From the NCBI GenBank assembly GCA_018350325.1, contig JAEVLN010000002.1, positions 5,067,456 through 5,131,455 on the forward strand: 64,000 nt of DNA. The letters are read 5' to 3'. The translations under genes were made by a program, and so were the position numbers. This DNA is from Globodera rostochiensis (lineage: Eukaryota > Nematoda > Chromadorea > Rhabditida > Heteroderidae). Shown here piece after piece: positions 33,394 to 45,599 of the stretch. Position 1 is the stretch's first letter, and every line of letters begins with the position of its first letter. Under the pieces are notes generated by a model. It searched no databases. It was given only the letters and a program-made list of their open reading frames with translations, and had not been told where the DNA came from.

Positions 33394-36300
33394 CTTTGGG
33401 AGCATGGCAAATGAGAAAAAAACTTTTCATTCTTTTATAGTTGTAATAAAAATATGTTTAAAATTATTCAGTTAGTAAAATATTGCAAAGCGTACTATAA
33501 CAAACTTTATTTAAGGTCTTTTATGTTAGTTTATGTGAATTATTAGTTCCTTTTAGGGAGAACTTGTACAAATTCATTTTCGTATTTTATTGCTTTTTTT
33601 AAAGTTTTATTGCTATTTTTCATTGTTTGCAAAAATATTTATATTTAATCTAGCAAAATATTGTTCTAGTTGATAATTGTTTTGTAATTTATCAATCATC
33701 ACGAAACTGGTGTTGTAATTTAAAATTAAAAAATGTTTAAATACTCCTTACAAAATAATTCAAATTTGATTTGCACATGAACAACTTTCAGGAAAACTTA
33801 TTATCGTTTGCAAAAAGTTTTTGTAATATTTATTTTTTATTTTTAATCAAGTTCATGCTTCACAACTTTATTAACTAAAGCTGTCCTACCCTAATATCAG
33901 CTTTAAAAAGTTCCGTTATTAAAAAATAAAGGGTCCTAAGGTAAAAAAAATTTGTTTTTAGATATACCCGAATCATCTCAAAAGGTCCGAAAGACAAAAG
34001 GTCCGGTAGCCAAAATCAAGGTCATGTCCACTGAAAATGACAAAAGAGCCGACGGACAAAATAGGCGGTAGGCCAAATTTGTGTAAAACCTTATGCCAGC
34101 TGCCGCACGAGCATGCATTGGTTTTATGACATAATTTGCAAATATCTATCATGCAACAACTATCTTTGTAATTTATTGCAATATTTTGGGCATCATTTTC
34201 TGAACCGGTTAAAATTTAAAAAGTTAACATTTTTTTTGAGGCAGAGACCTTTGTCGTCGTGTTTGTTGATCAGAGTATTTTATGAATAACGATTTCATTG
34301 TGAAGTTTTGGGAATTGGCATTTAAATATTTTTTTTATTTTTGTTCATGTTTTTTAGTTGATAAATTTTACTTTTACGATGTTTTTTCTGTTTAATAGCT
34401 TAGTTTTCATTTTATTTTAGTCTTAAATCACTATTCATTCATATGCTTGTTTACACTTTTTTTTAAATTTGAAGTTTGTTTTAAATTTGGCAACAACATT
34501 TCAGGATAAAATTATTTGTTGTTAAGATATATCATGGATTGTTGCATGAATTAAGTTTTGTTGATCGGGTTAAACTGTCTTATGCGCATTGTCGTTATAA
34601 ATAAATTTAAATAAAAATATAGCAAAAATAAAATTAAACCTTTTAATGTTTTTCAATTGATTTATATTTTATACCTTTAGACACGGTTAAATTAAAGAAA
34701 ATTTGTTTGCATACAACTGAAACACTCATTAATATAACTATTATCGTAACGTGGTTTTTATTTATTATAAATTTTATTAAAATAGATTTGGTAAAAATGT
34801 GCATCCTTTTATATTGTAATTTTATTTAATTGTTTTTTATATAGTAATTTTGTTTTATTGCTATTGTTTAATGATGAGACATAATTACGTCAACTAGTAA
34901 ACAATCCTGCGAAAATTTTTTAGTATTAATATAAAAATTTAATTTATTTTGAGCCACTTTAGCATTTTGGTGTTGATCAATGCATGCAACGTGTCGTCAC
35001 ATGATGAATAAACACAAAGACTATAAATTAAATTAAAAATTTTATCAATTTTTAATACAAATAATGTATTAACGGTGTTGTGGGAGGGCGCAATTTTCTT
35101 CATCTGCAAATATGTGTTGATGATTTTACTTTTATTACATACAGTAACTGACTTTTATATCAACTTTGGTTAGTCATATAATACCAATGTAACGTTCTAT
35201 TTTTATTGTTTACGTTTCAGACCCAATTGGGAATAAAATACAATGACTTTATAATGTTTTTAAAGTTTAAGTATTGATTGATTATAATAAATATGTATTC
35301 CGGTGTTTCTGATCGTCTTTGTTTAGCTGGTTTTTTTCTTCATTCATTGCGAAAAAGAATTAACTATTTTTTACTTGTAAAGCCTTTATAAAGGTCATTT
35401 CGTTTTTTTCTATCTTAATTCTTTTTTTCCATTTGCTCACTTATTTAGTTAATCTTATTTTGTTGTTTTTTTAATTTACAAATGTTCTTTAAAATAGTTG
35501 CTTATTTTTATTTTAAAACAGGAGTTTTTAACCCTTTTATTTTAGTTTTAATAAATTCTAAATTAATTAATTTTTTTATGCTTTCACTGAAGCTTTTAAA
35601 GCAGTCCATTTATTGATTGATTGATTGTTTCTAATAAATGATTAATATATTATTAAAACAAAGTTAGATGCTCTTTCGAAAAATTTTGTAGATTTTTTTA
35701 ATAATCAGAATTATTTTATTTTGCTCACATAATTTATTTTCTAAATCGCTTTGTTAAAGTATAAATTTTTTTTTTATGAAAGGGCACTTGTAAATTTAAA
35801 AATTAACTAATTTCTGTTATATTTGTATTAAAAAATTGTTATTTTTTGTTTAACTAATATTATTAATGTGATACCTTACAAAATGGGCATGAAGGACAAT
35901 AAAAATAACTGTGCTGCTTGTTTATTACTTTTGTTGCTAAAATACTTATTTTTCTTAATTAATGCCTTCAGATCTTGACTTTGGTTGGAGAATCCACACA
36001 CTCATGTGCATGGGCTTAAAAATAATAATTTAATTTTAAAAAGCTTATAAGTTCAAAGCATAAAATTTTTCAGGTTTTTTCTCAACAATATTTAATTCAT
36101 CCAAGAAATTATTATAAAATATCTTATTTTCCAATGTCACATTATATTTTCTTTGTCTGCCACTTCTAAGCGTAACTTGATTCGCCACTTGTCAAATAAT
36201 CCTTTAGTAAAATTTTTATTAAATAATCTTTTTGAATCCTATTCAAGATACTGATTCTAATTTTATTTGATAATTGTATGTTAATTTGTACTGTTTTTTA

Positions 36301-36898
36301 ATTTCATTAATGGTGGATCGTCGATTAAATCTTATTAAATGATTTGTTGATAAGCGAATATTTTTCGTTTCATGATACCAATTTTTTAATGGTTGGCGTT
36401 GTGCAGTTGCATCTCTGTTTAAATTTAACAATTCCTACCTTTATTTGTATAAATATTTTATTTTTTTTGGAAATTTTATTGCAACTCTTAACATGAGTCA
36501 AAAATTCAAATGTTCGCGCAAAACAGTGAAATCACGTAAAATTTTTAACATCAATAAATACCTAAATAATTAATTTTTATATTAAACTTATTTATCATGT
36601 AGCTTTGACCACATTATTGAAACAAAATAAAATGAATAAATATTCAAAATTCTCGTTAAAACATATTCATGAAATTGCAAAAAAAAAACAACTAAAAGAT
36701 GGGTCAGAATTCAATCGACAACACCTTTCGCCCCCTCCCCCCTCAGGTGAAGCAAAATTCTATTTTTAAAATTCCTTAACAAAATGTTTCTTATGGATTA
36801 AAGTGTTTTTTGTTTTGATAAATATATTATTTTGATTGTACTTGAATTTCGCTACATTTCGCAGTTATGTATTTTAAAATCAATACTGTTGTACATAA
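33394..36898. other. Long AT-rich stretch
   Basis: Mostly T-rich, intron-like DNA with no recognised gene, apart from the short repeat at 33970-34080. Confidence 0.4.
33970..34080 (+). repeat. Degenerate short tandem repeat, transposon-like
   Basis: Variants of GACAAAAGGTCCG recur: AAAAGGTCCG twice, and AGACAAAAGG, TGACAAAAGA and GGACAAAATA once each, alternating with GTAGCC/GTAGGCC. This resembles the body of small DNA transposons built from short units. Confidence 0.35.
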
Positions 36899-37160
36899 AA
36901 CCAAATTGTCTTTTATTTAATTTTGACAAAAATTGCAAATAAAAATATCAAGCAATCTGAACTATCCTTCAATTGGCACCAGGGATGGGCGGAATTCCGT
37001 TTTCCGTTGTTTTTGGGCCTTTTTTTCCGTTTTACGTTTTCCGTTAAAATGCCCTTTTTAACGGAAAAAAACGGAAAAAATATACACCCCTCAGAATGGG
37101 ATTTTTGGAGGATTGGAATGCGGTTTGGTTGTGGTGTAATGGTGAATGGTTGGTGTGGAG

Positions 37161-37899
37161 TAGAGCTGTTCGAGACTTGAAATTTACCGAGAATATGAGA
37201 ACCGAGACCGAGACCGAGAAATGACACCGAGAATCGAGACCGAGAAATGACCCCGAGACTCGAGACCGAGAATGAGACCCAAAAAAACCGAGAAATTTCT
37301 CGTCTCGGGAACCGAGAATCGAGAAATTTCAATTTTTTTCGAAATTCACTAAAAAAATATTGATTTTAAGCTCCACAAATTTTCAATAAATAATTTTACA
37401 CTCAGGGGTGTCAACTTTCCTTGATACTGATTCGGCGTACTGATTCTGTACTGATTTTTAGGATAATTCGTAATTTTTGAACCAATTTTCTTTAGCCGCA
37501 TTCATAAAATTTGGTTGTAAATCTGTTAACAAATTAAATAGAAAATTCAAAATTTTTGCCAGCAAATCTTACCAACCAATTTGCCACAAATTTTGTCCAA
37601 CTATCAAACCACCTACACATAATAAAAAAATAAAAATAATTGAACGAATGAATAAAGTTATTAAACTGGATGAAGGTTTTATGCAAGACAATATTAAATT
37701 AAAGATTTCTAAATTTGTTATTGTGTATTTTTCAAATCTCTCAAGCCCATAATTCTTTAATGATTTCTCACCGAAAATGCCATCTTTACCAGTGCAAAAA
37801 AGTCTCGTTTTCCGAGACTAAAAACCCGAGACCGAGACCCAAAAAAACCGAGAAATTTCTCGCCTCGAGAACCGAGACCGAGAATCTCGAACAGCTCTA
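37161..37899. mobile_element. 739-bp hAT-type element, innermost layer
   Basis: TAGAGCTGTTCGAGA (37161-37175) and its exact reverse complement (37885-37899) form the ends. GTGTGGAG is duplicated at 37153-37160 and 37900-37907. Both ends carry GAGACCGAGA units and the centre is AT-rich. A 91-codon open frame (37477-37752) in the centre has no recognisable domain. The terminus is related to that of the 179-bp MITE at 5461. Confidence 0.94.
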
Positions 37900-38160
37900 G
37901 TGTGGAGAGAAAAGTGTGGGTTGGGGTTCAGATCCCCGACTGTGTCAGTGATTATTTCTTATTTTCTGTACAGTTACGGTGGTTAAATAATTTTTAAAAA
38001 TTCTTTTTAACTTTTTCCAATTACAATCAAACATTTTAGATGACAATTCACAAGCTTTTCAGGACAACATCAAAAAACATTTTGGGGATTTTGTTTTGCA
38101 TTTTCATTTTTGGAGCGATTTTCTTAACAAATCTTGTTAAGTTTTTTTAAAAAATTCTTT

Positions 38161-38308
38161 CGGCGGTGCCGATAGACGCCGCCGGACCCTTACCACTCCT
38201 AATAAGCTTCAAAAATTGCCGAATTTTTTAAAATTTTGGTTGCAAATCCTTAACAAATTGAGTCGAAAATTTCAAAATTTTCTCCGGCGGCGCCTATCGG
38301 CACCGCCG
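38161..38308. repeat. GC-rich 26-bp inverted repeat
   Basis: CGGCGGTGCCGATAGACGCC... at 38161-38186 is the reverse complement, with one mismatch, of 38283-38308, with 96 bp between. Each arm is itself able to fold (CGGCGG/CCGCCG). It lies inside the middle transposon and may be a further small insertion, though no target duplication is evident. Confidence 0.8.
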
Positions 38309-38442
38309 ACCCGCCCCCCTCACCCAAAAGCCTAAAATAGATTTAGAAGGCCGCTGAAAAAAAGACATCCTTCAAAATTTCAAAAAATATTTATTAAATA
38401 AATTATTTTAAAAAAAAATAATTTTTTTATTTTATTTTCCGC

Positions 38443-38832
38443 TCATCCCTGATTGGCACTGACTGAGTTACTGGCTGACCTTTGCCGACCCACTTTCTCA
38501 GCCCTCATTTCTTGCTTTTTTACTCTGCCCTCACATTCATTTTGTTTTCTCTTCATCCCTCTTTCTCTTCTCTCAACTTGATTTTGCTTCTCTCCTACCC
38601 CCGCCCCCCATTCTTTCTTGTCCTCACATTTATTTTGTTTTCTCTTCCCTCTCTTTCTCTCGTTTAGCGTTCTCTTCCCCTCTCTTTCTCTGTTCTCGCC
38701 TTCATTTTGCTTTCTTTTCTCTTCTTTCTCTTTCTTATCCTTCGATTGCCATTGAGCAATTGACCTTTCTCCGCCCAAACACACCCATTCGAATAGTTGG
38801 CGTCCATCCCAAAATGACGAAAAAATGTACAA
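38443..38832 (-). CDS. Charged open frame, second copy
   Basis: Same frame as 24351-24740, identical for about 120 residues. It differs at the C-terminus because the transposon insertion starts there. It is probably a by-product of the GA tract. Confidence 0.2.
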   Translation of the reverse strand: MYIFSSFWDGRQLFEWVCLGGERSIAQWQSKDKKEKEEKRKQNEGENREREGKRTLNERKRGKRKQNKCEDKKEWGAGVGEKQNQVERRERGMKRKQNECEGRVKKQEMRAEKVGRQRSASNSVSANQG

Positions 38833-40034
38833 AATGTGTGCTCGTCACACCAACCAAATATTTTTTGGTTTCAAATCAATCAGATTTACTGGTCAGAAAG
38901 ATTATTGATATCATTATTTTTGTAAAATATATGTATAATTATTCATTTTTTTTGCGCCTGGGCAGCTTCTACAACCACTTAAGTTGCAAATTCTATTAAA
39001 CTTCTTTTATAAAAATTACAAGTTAAAAAAACAAGTATTTACTTTAGGCGCCATTGTTAAATTTTTTAAAGTTTTGTAAAGAATTTTGCACAAATTTTAT
39101 GGAATTTTGCTTTTCAAATTTTCATGTTCAAGACCAGCGGTGCCGTTAATATGGTAATTTTTTAAAGCTTTTTACGAAATGAACCTCCGAAAAGTGTGCG
39201 CCTCATTGTGTGGGGGGTGGCTGGCCAAGGTTTCGCTAATCAACCAAAAATGCGGAAATGCACGGTATCCAGATATGAGTTTATACACCCATCCGTATAC
39301 AAAATTCGCGGACCGTGCCATTCCTGATATTAGATAATTCTTTAGAAATTTCTTTTTTACGTATATTACTTATCGAAGCGGAAATTGGACCCTCTTTCCA
39401 ATACTTAAAGTTGCAAAAAAAACACATGAATTATCGACAAGTTCAATTAATAAAAAGCGTTTCTCAAAAATCTAAATAATAAAACGACAAAAATCAATTT
39501 CTTAATTTATTGATGAACAAATAATAGCATTTAAACTTACAAAATCATAACAACATAAGGATTTTCTTTAAATGAAATTAGTCATTCATAAAATTTATGG
39601 AACATTAAAAAAATATAAACTTATTTGGACACCTTCTCAATAGAAACAAATAATTTTCAATAAAAAAAATATTAAATATCTAACCAACAACTTGTTTTAA
39701 AAATGACAAATTACATTTAGCTTTAAATACAATAATAAAAATATAACAACTGCAAAGTATTCACTATGCTAAATCAATTTTTGACACGAAAACTTTTAAA
39801 GAAAAAGAGAAACAGAAAATCAAAACAAAATAAAATAAAATAGACAGTGATAGAAAAAAAACATTTCTCGCTTTTTTGTGTGATAGAGGGCAGAATATAA
39901 AGAGTAAAATAAAAACAAATTCAACATAACAGAAAATAAAAATGATGCTACACATAATTTAGTTTTGGAAACATTTCCAAAAGCAACATTGCCCAAATAA
40001 TTTATTTAAAAGTGAGGGGCAACTGCTTTGTTTC

Positions 40035-40127
40035 TCAAAATAAAAGAAAAAAAGCAAAATAATTAAGTGAATGCTCGAACTGGGATGCGCTGGAAAGACA
40101 GGCTGGGGTCGCCCAAATGATCTTACA
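40035..40127 (-). CDS. Possible terminal exon, cysteine-containing
   Basis: Behind a good acceptor, TTAAATGAATCTTTAG, the minus strand reads CKIIWATPACLSSASQFEHS then LNYFAFFLLF and a stop. It starts in phase 0, which is what the exon at 42322-42371 delivers. The plus strand is open too (SNWDALERQAGVAQMILH). It may end the cysteine-rich gene described at 42931-43070. Confidence 0.3.
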   Translation of the reverse strand, partial: CKIIWATPACLSSASQFEHSLNYFAFFLLF

Positions 40128-42321
40128 CTAAAGATTCATTTAAGTAAAATTAGACATCCGTAAAATGTATAATTTATCTCAAAAATCCAACTAAAATTTT
40201 ATAGATAATGGAAGCTAAATTAAGCACAACACAATTAACATGATTGAACTAAATAAATAAAAAATAAATTTTAAATAAGATTCAATATATTAAAAAACAC
40301 TTGTAAAATTAAAAAACAAATAGTTTTTCAACTTTGTTTATACGCCTGGCCAGGAACGCACCTGACCTCTTTCACCATCCATTGAAGAAATAAATATAAA
40401 TACCTATAATAGAATTTTAATAACATATATATTCAAGAACACTAATTTTGATTTATAAATTAACTGATTACTTACAAAAAGAAATTCATACGTAATTGTA
40501 TATCGAAAATGATTAATTATATTGATTTAGACACTCAATATTGCCCAAAATATATAAATTTGTTAAAACTAGCAAACCTGTTTCAAATGCAAACAGCCGT
40601 TCAATGTTTAATTTAATTTGCCGAAATTTAAAAATTCCTAACAAAATTTATCAAAATGGGCAACTGTGCCCTGTTATCACCAAAGCAATTTTCACACAAG
40701 CGTGTATTTTACGCGATGTTGGCAGCGCCAAATTTTCCACTGACTTTAATATGCATATTAATATTAAATGATTGCAAATTAAACAATTATTTAATCGTCT
40801 TGCAAAAATCGACAAAAAGAAAAGAAATGGTTAAAAAATCTTATTGCTTCAAATTGTATTAACATTTTATTAAAGGGTTACCTTTTTTCATTAAACAATA
40901 TTATTTTCAAAGCCAATGCTGAAGAGTTATTTAAATAGTTTATTCATTTCAGCCACTTCTTCAAAACTGCGTAATATTTTATCGCATTTTCACAAAAACG
41001 CTTCAAAAACCAACCCTCAAATATTCAGAATTTGATCTCCAGGAGCCGTCAAAAAAAAATCATTCAGTAATTCATGATTCGCTATAAACCCACGATGTTT
41101 GAGAAAATTACATTTGGTTTATTAAGACATTATAATCAAAAATCAAAAAAAATTTTATTTGTAAGATAAAATTAAATTGGTTAAAAAACTATCTTATTAT
41201 ACTTAAATTTTAATAGAATAAATTGGATAAGTGATAAAAACTTAAATAAATGAAAATAGAAATTTTATTAAAGGAATAGAAGATTTAAACAAGTAAATAT
41301 CGAAAGTCAGAGGTGCTTACTGCAAAATCATCGCGATAGTAGCGAAAAACCGAATCGAAAAATGTTGTCATCACTTAGACATTTTTTTAAGAAGGCAATG
41401 TTATATATTCTTGGTATCGCATAATTTATTGTTTTACGTTCTTAAAAAACTAATGAATTTAGTTTAAAGGGTAGATAGGGGGCATATGGCAGAAATTGCG
41501 AAAAATGAACTTAAGTATCAATCATTTTCTTCTTTATTTTCATTATATACTAAAATGAGAATATAAAGTTGATAAAAAATTGTTTAAACAAAAAATATTA
41601 AAAAAAAATAAAGTTAGTAGTATATTTTATATTCCAATTGCAAGCAGAAACCATTAAGAAATAAAGACACGAAAGTTTGTTTCGTAAACGTTACAAATTA
41701 ATTTAAGCAAATATTATTATATCAATTATAGTGCAAAAACTTGATCATATACGTGCTCGGAATAATATAGACACATATAATTATAAGTCTAAACAATAAA
41801 AACTTTATCATAAAAAATTGCAAACGCATATCAAGCTGATTAATACTTATAAAAAGATCATCAAAAAATTTAATAACATCTAACACAAGTGGAAACTGTG
41901 ATGGCTTTTCAAAAAACTTTGGAGTGAAATAAATTTAAAATATTTGTATTTCAACATAAAAAATGAATTAAATTTGGCTTTTCAAAATAAAAACAAATTT
42001 AGAAATTTGCTTCTTCAAGAAAATTAAAATATTTGCTGCTTCACGTAAAAAATTTTAAATATTAAAAGCGAGAAGCACTGGTGCCAAATTGTTCAATCAT
42101 ACTTATATCAACGAAGCGGCGGTTTTCATTTAATTTACAACAAGATGTAGCGCACACATTTGCTACACATAAAAGTACTCCAAAACATTGGGAAAATTGA
42201 AAAAATTTCAAAGCAAACCAAGTGGCTAAACTACATACAGTGGAAGGGATTTAAAAATATTGTTTTTTCAACGATTAAGCAAATTTCATAAAATTTATAA
42301 ACAAATATTTTCTGAGCTCAC
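40128..42321. other. AT-rich, A-rich plus strand, with minor exon candidates
   Basis: A possible minus-strand terminal exon lies at 40927-40966 (acceptor AATATTACGCAG, then FEEVAEMNKLFK and a stop). An open minus-strand island lies at about 41020-41095 (HRGFIANHELLNDFFLTAPG). A patch at 40340-40390 is open on both strands. None is secure. Confidence 0.3.
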
Positions 42322-42371
42322 CTGCTCTAAAACTTGTGAAGAGCAACCGCGAGCGCTTTTGAACAAGTTGA
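42322..42371 (-). CDS. 50-bp internal exon with consensus splice sites
   Basis: Acceptor CAATAATCTTTTTTTTAG and donor CAG|GTGAGC are both near perfect. Two frames are open; the one that joins in phase to the exon at 42931-43070 reads NLFKSARGCSSQVLEQ. The plus strand also carries an ORF here, but it lacks such splice sites. Confidence 0.42.
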
Positions 42372-42930
42372 CTAAAAAAAAGATTATTGGAAGATATAAA
42401 GCAAAAAAAATTCAAATTCTTTTAATTATTCCAGATAACTGTGTTATGTGCTAACCAATTTCGCACATTTGTATTTAAATTTTTTTAAATTAAGTTACAT
42501 TAAAAAATTGGCGATCATAATTTGTCAAAACCACTTACCAACGTTTGCAACAATTTCTGACTTTAAAGCGTTATAATATGTTCATAAACCAATGTGAATT
42601 TTGAACAGAAAAAAAACCAAATAACAGCAAAATGCCCAAAAATATTAAGATTGAAAAATAATAAAATGAATCTTAATACCCTTTAAAAAATGGAGAAAAA
42701 TTCAAAGAATTTTAACGTCAAACAGCGATTTTCGGAATTGAAAAAAAAATCCAAAAGTTATAGCCATTTTATTTCACTGAATTTTTAAAAAGAAATTTAA
42801 ATATTCAAAATATTAAATTATTCAAGCAATCATGTTGAATTTTAAACTTTTACGAGTCATTGAAATTAATAATAATTATAAAATTGAAACGTAAATAATC
42901 ATAGTGCCTTATTATTTTTGGCTTATTTAC

Positions 42931-43070
42931 AAGAACGATCTTCCGAATAATAACTAACTGGCCCCAACAAATCGCCATGACACTGCTGTTGATTACTGGA
43001 GATCGTGCAGATCGGTCGTTTAAAGGCCGTGGAATTGAAAAAACAAGAGGCATCTTCTGGAGTGCCAACA
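42931..43070 (-). CDS. Cysteine-rich exon of a secreted or membrane protein
   Basis: An acceptor TTTTGTTTTGTGTCAG and donor T|GTAAAT bound 140 nt, with one carried base at each end. The frame reads VGTPEDASCFFNSTAFKRPI then CTISSNQQQCHGDLLGPVSY. It contains three or more cysteines and an N-glycosylation sequon (NST), which suggests an extracellular domain. It joins in phase to 42322-42371. Auxiliary channel subunits and other small ectodomain proteins have such composition, but I cannot assign a family. Confidence 0.42.
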
Positions 43071-43271
43071 CTGACACAAAACAAAAGCGTCTTTCGACGA
43101 CAGGCCAAATTGAAAAAATGAGATGTCGATGGTGATAAAAGAAGGTTTTGTCAAAAAAAATTAATATTATTGTAATTAAAAATATACAATTTTTATTGAT
43201 TACCATTGTTATGGTGCAATTTTAAATTTAATAAAACTACAAAATTAAGGTTTACTAAATCATTATTTGAA

Positions 43272-43388
43272 TTATGTTTGATGGTCATTGATTTCAATAG
43301 GAAAATTAACATGATTAGAAAGATAATTTCTATATGCCCCGCCTAATTTATTGTTCACCAGAACGAGGTCATTGCCCGTTTTAAAATC
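43272..43388 (-). CDS. Open exon-like block, unknown
   Basis: Behind TTGATTATGATTGGTAG, 38 codons are open (DFKTGNDLVLVNNKLGGAYR, then NYLSNHVNFPIEINDHQT) before a stop. A donor CTG|GTGAAC within would keep phase 0. It could be the exon before 42931-43070. Confidence 0.28.
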   Translation of the reverse strand, partial: DFKTGNDLVLVNNKLGGAYRNYLSNHVNFPIEINDHQT

Positions 43389-44640
43389 CTACCAATCATA
43401 ATCAAAAAATATTTCATACTCATACAAATTTTTAAACATATTTTATAAAACAGTCTATACAGCAAATATATATATATGTTAAACCATCTAACTTCATTCA
43501 TTTTTACTCGTTAAAATATGATAATTAAATGTCCAAATAATAAAATGTAAGGAGAACGGTGCACAAATAATTTAATAGTTATAATACCATTAAGTATAAG
43601 ATTCAGTAAAGCCAAAGCTATCAAATAAATCATTTAAGAAAACCAAGGAATTAAGAAAACGTGTTTGTTAATTTAAACAAATAAATAAACTTCTTAAAAT
43701 AGAAAAAAATGCGTAATATTAACAAATAAATAAATGCAATAAATAAAGAAAGCTGTAAAGGCCTGATTATAAAAGAATTTTCATTTATTTTATATTTTTG
43801 TTTTACTTGTATTTTTTGTTATTTTTTAAATTTTTAATTAGAAACGGAATAGTGATTAAATTATTTTCTATGAACTTAGTGTATATTTGATTTTTGTGTG
43901 TAATTTTTATTTTAGAATTAACCAACACAAGGGAAGATTTTCTTAGTTTTTATTTTTATAGAAAATAGAATAAAAATTTTCGAACTATCCGTAGTTTTCT
44001 TTTTTATTATAGCGCGCCCTGCGGGCTTAAACAGGTTGCTAAATACTTTTGACAACTAGTTTGATCATGGCTTGTCAAACTAAAAGGCATCAGGTTTTCA
44101 TGACTGACTGCGCTTATTTATGTTAATAAATTATACTAAATAGAAATTGTAAATACTATAATTAAAAAATTTAAAAGAATCTTTTACGTTTAAAATACTA
44201 GAAAACTTGTAAAAAAATATCGCAAAGTCTAAAAAGATACAAATGGGCATTGGCTAGCAGAATTCCGAACGATCTCTACATCTATTCAGACGGTGTCGCC
44301 TAGTAAACATGCCTCTTCTTAAAAGAAAAATTTTATACGCTTTTTAAAACCTTGATAAAAATTTATGCGAAAACAAATTACGCTATACTATTTTTTAAGG
44401 TCTAAATAACAATAAAATGTTTATTTAATCAGAATTAAGCATATATTGTGAATCAAAAAAATTATTAAAATGTTTGCTTGTTGGAATAAAAAATACCTAA
44501 AAGTATTACTTAACATTTAAAAATCATAATTTCGCGAACATTTTTAGCTTTAGTTTTTCATAATAATTGATTTTTTTTAATCTTGATTGAAGTGCATATT
44601 TTATATATTTATGAAAATTTAAGATCACATTGCAAATAGT
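43389..44640. other. AT-rich stretch with one small island
   Basis: An island at 44240-44302 is open on the plus strand in two frames (WLAEFRTISTSIQTVSPS; ALASRIPNDLYIYSDGVA). It may be a small exon. A GC-rich patch near 44010-44035 contains GCCC-TGC-GGGC. Confidence 0.3.
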
Positions 44641-44644
44641 TAAA

Positions 44645-45150
44645 TCCTTTTTTTAATTAACTTGTCGAAATAATTTATAAGATTTATAGAATTTGCAACT
44701 AACTTTAAGTGGCTGTAGAGTAAAAATTAAAAAATGAACACTCAAAACAAATGTTGCTGCAATTAATATTGAAGCCTAACCTTCTGACCAGTCACAGCTT
44801 TTTGTCGTAAATAAAACCCAAAAATATTTGTGTCGTGGGGACAAGCACACATTTTTTACATTTTTAGTCCATTTTCAAATGGACGCTAACTTCGATAGAA
44901 ATGAATGAATGAATGGGTGGTGATTTGGCGGAGAAAGGTCACTCATTTGGATGAGATACATACATTTTGAAGAGAACGCGGGGGGGGGGGGGGGGGGGTG
45001 AGAGAAAAATGAAGGTGAGAGCAGCGAAAGAAAGTAAAGAAATCATGAGAGAGAGAAAGTGAAAGAAAATCAGAGAAAGAGTAGAAAGAAGGGGAGACCA
45101 GCGAAAGAGAGAAAGCAAAATGAGCAGGGCAGATAAAGATGGGGGGAGGG
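44645..45150 (+). repeat. Diverged fragment of the purine-tract repeat family
   Basis: It follows copy 1 from GGTTGTAGA(A) through GACAAGCACACATTTT, ATGGACGCnAACT and GGCGGAGAAAGGTCA into a GA tract. It contains an uninterrupted run of 19 G at 44980-44998. Confidence 0.7.
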
Positions 45151-45599
45151 GTTACGAGGAGGAATAGACAGCAAATTATTTTAAATTTTGGATTCTTAAA
45201 ATTAAGCTATCGCAATTAAAAAAAGTTGCATATTTGTTGTAGCGCCCCCTAGCAGAAGTAAAGCAGAATTGTCAAAAAAAAATGGAAGATGAGGTAAGAA
45301 GACAATGAAAATGTCTTTAATAAATTTATTGAAGCATTGTTTAATATTTTATTAAGGAATGAATAATAAAAAAACAATTCAAAAAATAAAACGAAAAATT
45401 TATTTAGGAAAAATGAAATATGTTCCTTTTAAACTCAATTTTAAGCTGTTTGGTCGAAACATAGCGATGATATCAAAAAACTTCATTAAAAATAATATAA
45501 AAAATACACAAATTGAAAACAGTCCTTGCAAAGAGCGAGAGACACATAGAAAAGACAAAACGTAAATTTACTAAGCCAATGCCTTCAAAATTTTTAGCA

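Larger units (their letters stand above)
36980..38451. mobile_element. hAT-type non-autonomous element, middle layer of the nest
   Basis: The left end CAGGGATGGGCGGAA and right end TTCCGCTCATCCCTG are inverted repeats with one mismatch. ATTGGCAC is duplicated at 36972-36979 and 38452-38459. Next to the left end is a tract of ACGGAAA/TTCCGTT units (36992-37080). No transposase is recognisable. It contains the 739-bp element at 37161-37899; without it and its duplicated octamer it is about 725 bp long. Confidence 0.93.
36972..38459. repeat. Target site duplication of the middle element
   Basis: A perfect octamer, ATTGGCAC, lies at 36972-36979 and 38452-38459. The sequence is present once at the corresponding place in repeat copy 1 (GTGCCAAT near 24721-24728). 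Confidence 0.92.
36899..40015 (-). mobile_element. 1.6-kb purine-tract repeat family, copy 2, interrupted
   Basis: The outer parts 36899-36979 and 38452-40015 together match the reverse complement of 23122-24803. Between them is a 1472-bp element that entered at ATTGGCAC. Removing it restores continuity with copy 1. Copies 1 and 2 therefore form a long inverted repeat about 12 kb apart. Confidence 0.8.

Noticed and set aside
33209..33475. 88-codon plus-strand frame as a gene
   Set aside because: Its first part is the local repeat copy 33152-33248. The GC-rich part fits better, by phase, as a minus-strand exon.
36923..37332. 85- and 139-codon frames at the left edge of the transposon nest
   Set aside because: They cross transposon boundaries and target duplications, so they are recent composites.
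37477..37752. 91-codon frame in the centre of the 739-bp element, as a possible transposase
   Set aside because: No DDE, BED or hAT motif. It is AT-rich and flanked by terminal repeats of a non-autonomous element.
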